A stretch of 64,000 nucleotides of DNA from Antilocapra americana. Lineage: Eukaryota; Chordata; Mammalia; Artiodactyla; Antilocapridae. Positions 49,151 through 59,800 of this stretch are shown piece by piece. Below the pieces are notes generated by a model, which ran no database searches, had not been told where the DNA came from, and saw only the letters and a list, made by a program, of their open reading frames with translations. The stretch's first letter is position 1; each line of letters begins with the position of its first letter. The translations under genes and the position numbers were made by a program. The stretch covers positions 7,185,941 to 7,249,940 of the forward strand of contig ML660777.1 in NCBI GenBank assembly GCA_007570785.1, written 5' to 3'.

Positions 49151-50054
49151 ATAAAAATGGCTAACAAACACATGAAAAGATGCTCAACATCACTCATTAT
49201 CAGAGAAATGCAAATCAAAACCACAATGAGGTACCACTTTACACCAATCAGAATGGTTGCAATCCAAAAATCTACAAGCAATAAATGCTGGAGAGGATGT
49301 GGAGAAAAGGGAACCCTCTTACACTGTTGGTGGGAATGCAAACTAGTACAGCCACTATGGAAAACAGTGTGGAGATTCCTTAAACTGCAAATAGACCTGC
49401 CATATGACTCAGCAATCCCACTGCTGGGCATACACACCGAGGAAACCAGAATTGAAAGAGACACGTGTACCTACCCCAGTGTTCATCGCTGCATTGTTTA
49501 CAATAGCCAGGACATGGAAGCAACCTAGATGCCCATCAACTGATGAACGGATAAGAACGCTGTGGTACATATACACAATGGAATACTACTCAGCATTAAA
49601 AAAAAAAATTCATTTGAATCAGTTCTACTCAGGTGGACGGAACTGGAGCCTATTATCCAGAGTGAAGTAAGCCAGAAGGAAAAACAACAGTATAGTATAC
49701 TAATGCATATATATGGAATTTAGAAAGATGGTAACGAGAACCCTGCATGCGAGACAGCAAAAGGAACGCAGACATATAGAACAGACTCGTGGACTCTGTG
49801 GAAGAGGGCAAGGGTGGGATGATATGGGAGAATGGCATTGAAACATGTTAATTACCATATGTGAAATCAATCGCCAGCCCAGGATTGATGCTTGGGGCTG
49901 GTGCACCGAGATGTCCCAGGGGGAGGGAATCGGGAGGGAGGAGGGAGGGGGGTTCTGGAGGGGGAGCATATGTAAACCCATGGTGGTTTCATGTCATTGT
50001 ATGGCAAAACCAACACAATAAAGTAAAGAAAATTTAAAAAATAAATAAAGAAAG
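49151..50054 (+). mobile_element. Sense 3' part of a twin-primed L1
   Basis: Sense L1 ORF2 end ([32 protein letters not shown]), 3' UTR and an A-rich tail. The frame is open from 49157 to 49528 and then shifts. The whole unit 48886-50054 is flanked by identical aaagaagagagca at 48873-48885 and 50055-50067, which shows that both halves entered in one event. Confidence 0.97.
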
Positions 50055-50067
50055 AAAGAAGAGAGCA

Positions 50068-51531
50068 ATTATATGGGAATTATCAAAATAAAGTTTTGTA
50101 ATTTTTGACTACTTCATTAATTTGGTAGATGAAATGGCATATTACACTGTTTATTTGATTAATATGCAAAAGGTTTTAACAAAGTTTGAGGAAAGCAGGG
50201 AACAAAAGCAAATTGTTGAGGTCATCATAAACAGGGAAAGGCTGAAAAACTCTACAGTGTAGGATCCTAACAAGATGTGACATATGAATGTAATGTATCA
50301 TAGATGGGGTCCTGGGGTAGAAAAAGAACATTAGGAAAAATTAATGAAATCTTAACAAAGTATGGCCTTTATTTAATTAATGAGAATTAAGTAAGAACAG
50401 TTTATTAGTCATGACAAATGTATTATAAAAATGATAACAGTAGGGGATATATATATAAGTTCTCTGTAATATTCTTGTAACTCTTCTACAAATCTTAAAT
50501 TATTCTAAGAGATACTTTTAAAAGGTTTTTAAAAGAGACAAAGTGTTAATATTGTTTCCAGCTCTGATAGAATCATAAAACTATACATGACCTTAATCAG
50601 AACAGTGAAAAAAAATAGGAAAAATATATGAAAAGCTATTTTAGACATGAAAAAATAGGCAGTATAGGACTGTAATCCCCAAGAGAAGGAAACAAGATAA
50701 GGTAAGTCTATGATTCTCCCACTTCTCTGCTGGAGGCAATTTCTGGACCTTAGGTACATGAAGGAGCAACCCAAATAGAATCCTATGGCCTCACTGAAAT
50801 GAGGAGTTTCTGACTGAAGTCTGGGACTCTTGAGGCAGCAACATTTATAGGGCAGAATGAAGAAAATTATGCAGAAAAGTGAGCTCTAGGAAACACAGTA
50901 GACATTTCCTTCAGGCCTTGTTGAATAAGAGTTTTACATATATAAAAATCAAAGTGTACAAAGCCAGTAGAAGCCCACCAGAGAGCTGTAAGTTCAGCAT
51001 TCTCAGAGCTCACAGTGTTGAGGAGCTGTTGAGTTCTAATCAGCCAGAGTAGAGAATCGTCACTGATGACCTGGAGTTTAGAAGAGACTCCAAGTAGGCC
51101 GGACCTTATTAGAGTAAAATATTTTTGTGGTGGAAGTTACTATAAACCCTTACTAGAAATGCTTTAAAAATTAAACCTGAATGTGTTGGAACTCAAGAGG
51201 TTAGCAAATTAAAATAATCATATATATATATGTGTACATACACACAAACATATATATAAACACACACCATACATATATCTATGTGTGGTGTGTATGCTAT
51301 ATAATACTTTGATGAGGAGTATAATTTTAGACATACCTTTAGATCATTCAGGTATGACCTAAATCAAATCCCTTAGGAATATAAAATGGACGTGACAAAC
51401 AGATTCAAGGGATTAGATCTAATAGAGTGCATGAAGAACTGTGGATGGAGGTTCATGGCATTGTATAGGAGATAGGGATCAAGACGATCCCCAGGAAACA
51501 GAAGTGCAAAAAAAAGCCAATAGTTGTCTAA
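50068..51531. other. Unassigned AT-rich sequence
   Basis: No gene recognised. A tract of TA, TG and CA units lies at about 51220-51300. Confidence 0.4.
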
Positions 51532-53310
51532 GGAAGCCTTAAAAGTAGGTGAGAAAAGAAGAGCAGTGAAAGGCAAAGGAGAAAAGGAAAGATATACCCA
51601 TTTGAATGCAGGATTCCGAACAATAGCAAGAAGAGGTAAGAAAGTGGTCCTCAGTGATCAGTGTAAAGAAATAGATGAAAACAATAGAATGGGAAAAACT
51701 AGAGATCTCTTCAAGAAAATTAGAGATATCAAGGGAACATTTCATGCAATGTTGGGCTCAATAAAGGACAGAATGGTATGGACCAAAGAAAAGCAGAAGA
51801 TATTAAAAAGAGGTGGCAAGCATACATAGAAGAACTATACAAAGAACATTTTCCTGACCCTGATAACCGTGATGGTGTGATCATTCACCTGGAGCCAGAC
51901 ATCCTGGAATGCGAAGTCAACTGGGCCTGTGAAAGTGCTGCACTCAATATGCCAGCAAATTTGGAAAACTGAGGAGTGACCACAGGAGTGGAAAAGGTCA
52001 GTTTTCATTTTAATCCCAAAGAAAGGCAATACCAAAGAATGTCCAAACTAATGCACAGTTGTACTCATCTCACACGCTAGTAAAGTAATGCTCAAAATTC
52101 TCCAAGCCAAGTATCAGCACTACCTGAAATGAGAACTTCCAAATGTTCAAGCTGGATTTAGAAAAGGCAAAGGAGCCAGAGATCAAATTGCCAACATCTG
52201 TTGGATCATAGATAAATCAAGAGAGTTCCAGAAAAACATCTACTTCTGCTTTATTGGCTACACCAAAGCCTTTGACTGTGTGGATCACAACAAACTCTGG
52301 AAAATCCTTAAGCAATGGGGCTACCAGACCACCTTACTTTCCTCCAGAGAAATCTGTATGCAAGTCAAGAAGCAACAGTTAGAACTAGACATGGATAAAC
52401 AGACTGGTTCCAAATAGGGAAAGGAGTACATCAAGACTATATATTGTCACCCTGCTTATTTAACTTATATGCAGAGTACATCATGTAAAGTGCTGGGCTG
52501 GATATAGCACAAGCTGGAATCAAGATTGCCGGGAGAAATATCAGTAACCTCAGATACGCAGATGACATCACCCTTATGGCAGAAAGAACTAAAAAGCCTC
52601 TTGATGAAAGTGAAAGAGGAGAGTGAAAAAGCTGGTTTAAAACTCAACATTCAGAAAACTAAGATCATGGCATCCAGTCCCATCACTTTATGGCATATAG
52701 ATGGGGGAACAATGGAAGCAGTGACAGCCTTTATTTATTGGGGCTTCAAAATCACTGCAGATGGTGAATGCACCCATGAAATTAAAAGACGCTTGCTTCT
52801 TAGAATAAAAGCTATGGCCAACCTAGACAGCATATTAAAAAGCAGACATTACTTTGCCAACAAAGGTCCGTCTAGTCAAAGCTTTGGTTTTTCCAGATGT
52901 GAGAGTTGGACTCTACAGAAATCTGAGCACTGAAGAATTGATGCTTTTGAACTGTGGTGTTGGAGAAGACTCTTGAGAGTCCCTTGGCCTGCAAGGAGGT
53001 CCAACCAGTCCATCCTAAAGAAAATCAGTCCTGAATATTCTTTGTAAGGACTGATGCTGAAGCTGAAACTCCAACACTATGGCCACCTGATGTGAAGAAC
53101 TGATTCATTGGAAAAGACCCTAATGCTGGGAAAGAGCGAAGGCAGGAGGCGAAGGGGATGACAGAGAATGAGATGGTTGGATGGCACACTGACTCAATGG
53201 ACATGGGTTTGAGTAAGCTCCAGGAGTTGGTGATGGACAGGGACGCCTGGCATGCTGCAGTCCATGGGGTCGCAAAAACTGGACATGACTGAGCAACAAT
53301 GGCAACATTG
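51532..53310 (+). mobile_element. BovB LINE, 5'-truncated, with internal deletion
   Basis: Sense BovB from the region before the reverse transcriptase to the 3' end. Early text includes RMGKTRDLFKKIRD (about 51690-51730). At about 51929 a stretch of some 85 bases expected in BovB is missing: gggcctg runs straight into tgaaagtgctgcac. The same segment is present in the antisense copy at 54574-56123. Catalytic codons YADD lie at 52555-52566. Many stops and frameshifts make it inactive. Confidence 0.94.
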
Positions 53311-53317
53311 TATATGT

Positions 53318-53535
53318 AGACTTCCTGGGTGGCACTGGGTGATAAAGTACCTGCCGACCAATGCAGGAGACAAGGGTTCGTTCCTTGGGTTGGAAAAATC
53401 CCCTGAAGAAGATTATCGCAACCCACTCCAGTATTCTGGCCTGAAAAATCCCGTGGACAGAGGAACCTGGCAGGCTATCATCCATAGGGTTGCAATGAGT
53501 CGGACATGACTGAAGCAACTTAGCATCCATGCACA
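53318..53535 (+). mobile_element. Bov-tA SINE
   Basis: Sense SINE from agacttcctgggtggcactg to gactgaagcaacttagcat, a few bases downstream of a BovB tail. Confidence 0.9.
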
Positions 53536-53708
53536 CATATTATATATGGAAGTTGTTCAGAGAGTAAATCCCAGGAATATTCATCATAAGAAAGAACATT
53601 TTCTCTGTTATTTAATATTTTATCATATGATATGGTGGATGTTTCATCTAATTTATTATGATAATCATTTCTTTATGTGTCTAAGTGCAACATTATACTT
53701 ATAATACA

Positions 53709-53924
53709 GTGAAAGTAGAAATGAAGTCACTCAGTCGTGTCTGACTCTGTGTTACCCCATGGACTGTAGCCTACCAGGCTCTTCCGTCCATGCAGTTTTC
53801 CAGGCAAGAATACTGGAGTGTGTTGCCATTTCCTTCTCCAGGAGATGTTCCCAACCTAGGGATTAAACTGGGTCTCCCACATTATAGGCAGACACTTTAC
53901 CGTCTGAGCCACCAGGGAAGTCTG
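53709..53924 (-). mobile_element. Bov-tA SINE with 7-base target-site duplication
   Basis: Antisense SINE (gaaagtagaaatgaagtcac to gagccaccagggaagtctg). Flanks: taataca at 53702-53708 and 53925-53931, with partial matching beyond. Confidence 0.93.
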
Positions 53925-53951
53925 TAATACAATGCTACATGTCAATTCTGT

Positions 53952-54172
53952 CTTCCCAGGTTGCATTAGTGGTAAAGAACCTATCTCCCAGTGCAGGAGG
54001 TATAAGAGATGTGGGTTTGATCCCTGAGTCAGGGAGATCCCCTGGAGGAGGATATGGCAAACCACTCCAGTATTCTTGCCTGGAGAATCCCACGGACAGA
54101 ACAGCCTGGTGAGCCATGGTCCATAGGGTCACAAAAAATTGGACAAGATGGAAACTACTTAACATATGCATA
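53952..54172 (+). mobile_element. Bov-tA SINE with exact 10-base target-site duplication
   Basis: Sense SINE from cttcccaggttgcattagtg to gaaactacttaacat. Flanks are identical: tcaattctgt at 53942-53951 and 54173-54182. It forms an inverted pair with the SINE 28 bases to its left. Confidence 0.96.
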
Positions 54173-54189
54173 TCAATTCTGTATCAGTA

Positions 54190-54573
54190 TACTGGAAGAG
54201 AGAGAGAGAGAGAAAAAAAGTATATACCTGAAAAAAATCAAACTAAACTGCTGGTATCTGCCTGCCAAAACAGCATTTATCGTTCTTTATAGAAAGGCAT
54301 TTCAAAAAACACACTCAATAATGCAATTCTCACGAAGTTCAGCATCCAATTCAAAAACTTAAACACACCAAGAAGCAGGAAAATGTGACTCAATAACCAG
54401 ATATTAAAAAAAATCAATGGAAATAGACCCAAAAAATGTCAAAGATGATGGAAGTAGCATGAATTTTAGAAGAGCTATTTGGATTTTGCACAAATATTTA
54501 ACTGAAAATGAATGTTAAAAAGAGAGAAACGAAATATCTAAAACAGAACTAGCTGAATTCTTCCTCACTGTTA
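54190..54573 (+). mobile_element. Probable L1M fragment, sense
   Basis: Phrases such as aaacacaccaagaagcagga, aatgtgactcaataaccag, atcaatggaaatagacccaa and gtcaaagatgatggaagtag resemble old L1 5'-half sequence. It may be the upstream part of the L1 at 56175-57923, split by the BovB insertion. A GA run lies at about 54199-54213. Confidence 0.5.
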
Positions 54574-56123
54574 TTCAGTTCAGTACAGTTCAGTTGCTTA
54601 GTCATGTCTGACTCTTTGCAACCCCATGGACTGCAGTACATCAGGCTTCCCTGTCCATCACCAACTTCGGGAGTTTACTCAAACTCATGTCCATTGAGTC
54701 GGTGATGCCATCCAACTACCTCGTGCTCCCTTGTCCCCGTCTACTCCTGCCATCAATCTTTCCCAGCATCAGGGACTTTTTAAATGATTCAGTTCTTCAC
54801 ATCAGGTGGCCGAAGTATTGGAGTTTCTGCTTAAGCATTGGTCCTTCGAATGAATATTCAGGATGATTTCCTTTAGGATGGACTGGTTGGATTGCCTTGC
54901 ATTCCAAAGAACTCTCAAGAGCCTTCTCCAACACCACAGCTCAAAAGCATCGATTCTTTGGTGCTCAGCTTTCTTTACAGCCTAACTTTCGTATCCATAC
55001 ATGACTACTGAAAAAAACCATAGCTTTAACTAGATGGACCTTTGTTGGCAAAGTAATGTCTCTGCCTTTTAATATGCTGTCTAGGTTGGTCATAACTTTT
55101 CTTTCAAGGGGCAAGCATCTTTTAATTTCATGGGTGCAGCCACCATCTGCAGTGACTCTGTAGCTCCCAAAATACGGCCTATCACTGTCTCCACTGTTTG
55201 CCATGAAGTGATGGAACCAGATACCACGATCTTAGTTTTCTTAATGTTGAGTTTTCAGCCAACTTTTTCACTCTCCTCTTCACTTTCATCAAGAGACTCT
55301 AGTTCTTCTCGCTTTCTGCCATAAGGGTGGTGTCATCTGCCTGTTTGAGGTTGTTGGTATTTCTCCTGGCAATCTTGATTCCACCTTGTGCTTCATCCAG
55401 CTCAGCGTTTCTCATGATGTACTCTGCATATAAGTTAAGTAAGCAGGGTGACAATATATAGCCTTGATGTACTCTTTTCCCTATTTGGAACCAGTCTGTT
55501 GTTCCATGTACAGTTCTAACTGTTGCTTCCTGACCTGCATACAGATTTCTCAAGAGGCAGGTCATGTGGTCTGGTATTCCCATCTCTTTCAGAATTTTTC
55601 CAGAGTTTATTGTGGTCCACACATAGTCAATATTGGCATAGTCAATAAAGCAGAAGTAGATATTTTTCTAGAACTCTCTTGCTTTTTCGATGATCCAAGG
55701 GATGTTGGCAATTTGATCTCTGATTCCTCTGCCTTTTCTAAATCCAGCTTAAGCATCTGGAAGTTCATGGTTCATGTACTGTTGAAGCCTGGCTTGGAGA
55801 ATTTTGAGCATGGCTTTGCTAGTGTGTGAGGTGAGGTTTGAGCATTATTTGGCATTGCCTTTCTTGGGGAATGGAATGAACACTGACCTTTTCCAGTCCT
55901 GTGGCCATTGCTAAGTTTTCCAAATTTGCTGGGATATTGATTGCAGCACTTTCACAGCATCATCTTTTAGGATTTGAAATAGCTCAACTGGAATTCCATC
56001 ACCTCCACTAGCTTTGTTTGTAGTGATGCTTCCTAAGGCCCAATTGACTTCTCATTCCAAGATGTCTGGCTCTAGGTTGGTGATCACACCATCGTGATTA
56101 TCTGGATCGTGAAGATCTTTTTT
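54574..56123 (-). mobile_element. BovB LINE, 5'-truncated, antisense
   Basis: Antisense BovB with a GAACTGAACTGA-type tail at the left (ttcagttcagtacagttcag), running to the antisense form of gatcttcacgatccagataa at the right. The catalytic box at 55332-55343 reads QADD in place of YADD, so the first residue is altered. Frames are open only in pieces (55299-55622 the best). It mirrors 51850-53300 over its whole length. Confidence 0.95.
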
Positions 56124-56174
56124 GAATATTTACTCTTACTTTGTACATACACTATTATTAGGAAAAGACAAAGA

Positions 56175-57923
56175 TTTTTCACTCTTACTATTTCCATTTA
56201 ATATCGAACTGGATATTTTGCTAATTATTAAATCAAGAAAAAGAAATCTGGGCATACAACTTGTAAAGAGAATTAAACTGCCTTTATTTGCTAAAGTCAT
56301 CATTGTATATTTAGAAATTCTAAGGAATCTAATAAAAGCTGCTAGAACTACTAACTGAGTCTATAAAACCATGAAACAGTTGATTGAAAAAATCACTTTC
56401 TTGTATAATGAGCAATAGACATAATTTTTAAAAATGAACAATAAAATTATCAAACCTTCATTAATGAATAATTTCATATGTGTTAAATAAGATGTTTAAT
56501 AATTTTACAACAGAAACTATAAAACACTATTGAGAATAATTAAATAAGTCCTGTATAAGTGGATATTTTTACAGTGCTTCTGTGTTGGATGACTATTTTT
56601 CAAAAAAAAATTTGATTCAAATTGATCTATTGATCAACAGAATCCAAATCAATATCTCAACAAATTGTTCTTTGTAGAAATTGATAAGCTGATTCTAAAA
56701 TAAATATAGCAACAAAAAATTCTTAAAATCCATTTTTACAGCGTATTATTTTTTTTTAAAGGCCAGAGTTATATGACATAAATTAGCTGGTTTCAAAATT
56801 TTCTGTACTGTTAGGATAATTGAGACACATTTGTGCCAATTTTTGACAAGGATGGCAAGGCAATTGTATAAGAGAAAAGATAGTATTTTCAACAACTGGT
56901 ACAGAAGCAACTAAGTCTCTTTATATATAGTTTGAATCTTGACTCTTATTTCATCTGGTACATAATAATTTAACTCAATATAGATCACAGATCTGATTAC
57001 AAAAGCAACATTTATAAAATTTGTGAAACAGACAACCACAAAAAGTATGTAGTAGAAAATGATTGTGACTATGATTTTCAAGTGGGACAAAGAAATCATA
57101 ATGCAAAAAAGAAAAAAAATGAACTTGACTTCATCCAAATCAAAAACTTGTCTTCATTGAAAGTCACTGTAAGAAAATAAAAATTCAGGCCATAAATTAG
57201 GAGAAAATATTGTAATAAATAAATTTGAAAATACCGTATATCCTGAAAATATTTTTATAGCCCAAGTATTTATATGTCTTAAGATTCAACCATAAAAGGA
57301 AAACAGTATAAATAAAACAACACTATAAATGGGTAAAAAATTGAAGAGATACTTTATAAGAATATATATGAGTGTTCACTGTGCATGTGGAAAAATGCTC
57401 TGGAGCCCTAGTCATGAGGGAAGTGCAAATTAAAACCATAATGAAATAAGATTACACACCTATTAAAGTGGTAAAAAAAATAAAAACTTACCACAGTCAA
57501 GTATTAGCAACAATTTAAAACAATTGGAATTTTCGTAAATTGCTGATAAAGTGACAAAACCCCTTTGGAATGCAACCTTTATGTTCCTTATCAAAAGGTA
57601 GCTGATCATGAGTGAATCGGAAATGCTAGATCTCTCTGGGTTTAATGAGGGGAAGGAGAAGGTGGGACAAATTGGGAGAGTAACATTCACATATACATAC
57701 CACCATGTGTAAAGTAGATAGCTAGTCGGAAGCTGTTGCATAACACAGGGAACTCAGCTTGGTGCCTTGTGACAACTGACCACTTAGAATCCTGGGATGG
57801 AGTTGTTGGGAGCAGAGGTTCTAGAGTGAGGGAATATGTGTATACGTATAGCTGACTCACTGTTGTACAGCAGAAACTAACACAGCATTGTAAAACAATT
57901 ACACTCCAATTAAAAAAGCAGCT
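56175..57923 (+). mobile_element. Old artiodactyl L1, ORF2 part to 3' end
   Basis: Sense L1 in correct order. Sequence after the reverse-transcriptase active site (aaatctgggcatacaacttg, tgctagaactactaactg) comes first. Then the middle ORF2 text (agaatccaaatcaatatctc), the C-terminal region (aagtgcaaattaaaaccata) and the 3' UTR (aacacagggaactcagcttg, tatgtgtatacgtatagctg, gtaaaacaattacactccaa). It is full of stops. Its 3' UTR is of the same family as the antisense fragments at 531 and 25066. Confidence 0.85.
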
Positions 57924-58272
57924 ACAGAGGTTCAAGGCTTGGGGGCATTGAAATATTAGAGTGGATCTGTCATTTATGACCTACTCACCCGTACTGGGAG
58001 GATTCAGTGGGCATACCTTTCACCAATAGTTGAGAAATAAATTTGTGAGGAAGCCCCACCATCTTCAAAGAGCTTCGTAATTACTCTTTTCTGAAGGCTA
58101 GACCTTACAATGGGAACCATAGCCACTCATTTGGAAAACTTAAATCATTTCTCTTGAATTTGCTAAAGTGTATCGCAGTTAAAATATGTCTCAGAATGTG
58201 ATGTCTTGGTGGATGCTCCATGTAAGTTTGATTAAAAAAAATATTTATTCTGCTATTGTTTCATAGGGTAGT
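57924..58272. other. Unassigned sequence between old L1 and BovB
   Basis: I do not recognise this 349-base stretch (gcattgaaatattagagtgg, gaccttacaatgggaaccat). It is less AT-rich than the adjoining L1 and may be part of an unnamed old repeat. Confidence 0.35.
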
Positions 58273-58802
58273 GTTCAGTTCAGTTCAGTCACTCAGTCAT
58301 GTTCAACTATTTGGGACCCCGTGGACTGCAGCATGCCAGGCTTCCCTGTTCATCATCAATTCCTGGAGCTTGCTCAAACTCATATCCATCGAGTTGGTGA
58401 TGCCATCCAACCATCTCATCCTCTGTCATCCCCTTCTACTCCTGCCTTCAATCTTTCCCAGCATCAGGGTCTTTTCTAATGAGTCAGCTCTTCGCATCAG
58501 GTGGCTAAAGTATTGGAGTTTCAGCTCCAGCATCAGTCCTTCCAATGAATATTCAGAACTTATTTTCTTTAGGATGGACTGGTTTGATCTCTTTGCAGTC
58601 CAAGGGATGCTCATGTGTCTTCTCCAGCACCACAGTTCAGAAGCATCAATTCTTTGGCACTCAGCTTTCTTTATAGTCCAACTCTCACATCCATACATGA
58701 CTACTGGAAAAACCATAGCTTTGACTAGATGGACCTTTATTGGAAAAGTAATATCTCTGGTTTTTAATTTGCTGTCTAGGTTGGTCATGGCTTTCCTGCC
58801 CA
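58273..58802 (-). mobile_element. BovB LINE 3' fragment, antisense
   Basis: Antisense BovB with a clear tail (gttcagttcagttcagtcac), ending 5' at ctttcctgcc. An open frame (58426-58962) runs without a stop from old L1 sequence into this BovB on the minus strand. This is a chance fusion at the insertion joint, not a gene. Confidence 0.95.
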
Positions 58803-59800
58803 CTAGTTCTGTCCATTTCTGACAAAGGGGTAACAAGATTGACCCCTTTCTCCTTGGGATGAATTCTGTGAGTTTCTGCCTCACATAATTTGTCATTCTG
58901 TTCTTAATTGTAGACGTATTAAGGATTTTTATGTCTTCTTGGAGAACTGATTCCTTTATCATTATGTATGCATGTACCCTTCTTTACCCTGATAACTTCC
59001 CTTGCTTTGAAGTCTGCTCTGTCTGAAATTAACATAGTTACTCCTGCTTTTTTTTTGTAGGAGAAATAGTGTTAGCAGACTTCCCTTGTGGCTCAGATGG
59101 TAAAGAATCTGCCTACAAAGTAGGAGACATGAGTTCGATCCCTAGGTCAGGAGGATACCATGGAGAAGGGAATGGTTGCCCACTCCAGTACTCTTGTCTG
59201 GAGAATTCCATGAATGATAAGCCTGGTGGGCTACAGTCCAAGGGGTTGCAAAGAGTTGGACATGACTGTGGGACTAATACTCTGGTTTTAGAATTATACA
59301 TTTTCCCCCATCCATTTGCTTTTTATCTGTATGTGTCTTTATATTTAAAATGGGGTTTTGTAGACAACATATATAGTTAGGTTGTGTTTTTTATTTGTTC
59401 TTATAAATCTTTCAACTGGTGTATATAAGCCATTGATGGTCAAAGTGTTTATTGGTATAGTTGGATTAATAGCCTCCATATTTGTTACTGTTTTCTATTT
59501 GTTGTATGTTTTGTTTTTTTCCCCATTTTTGTCTTCACTTCTTTTCTACCACTCATGGTTCCATTACTCTCCTTTCTTAACATATTTGCATCGTTATATT
59601 TTGCATTCTTTACCTTTTTAAGTGGTTGTCCTAGAGTTTTTAATGTATATTTAAAGGTAATCCAAGTTATTTTAAATTGCTTTTCTGATTGTGTCATATC
59701 AGAGTTTGGTCCTGGTGAATGCTTTATGGCTTCAAAGTATGCTTTTTCTTATAGATTTTGTGCCTCATCACTTTTAATGAAAGCTAGACATATTATGTAA
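58803..59800 (-). mobile_element. L1M remnant, ORF2 endonuclease region, antisense
   Basis: On the minus strand, 58803-59060 reads as old L1 text (gcaggagtaactatgttaat, ttcagacagagcagacttca, gataaaggaatcagttctcc, aagaagacataaaaatcctt). After the SINE, the region continues with the antisense forms gtagacaacatatatagtta and tggtcaaagtgtttattggt. The right limit is vague. Confidence 0.75.
59078..59278 (+). mobile_element. Bov-tA SINE nested in L1M
   Basis: Sense SINE from gacttcccttgtggctcaga to gacatgactgtgggact. The B-box (gagttcgatcc, about 59131) is intact. Confidence 0.93.

Noticed and set aside
58256..58822. A 188-codon plus-strand open frame
   Set aside because: It is the antisense shadow of the BovB fragment at 58273-58802.
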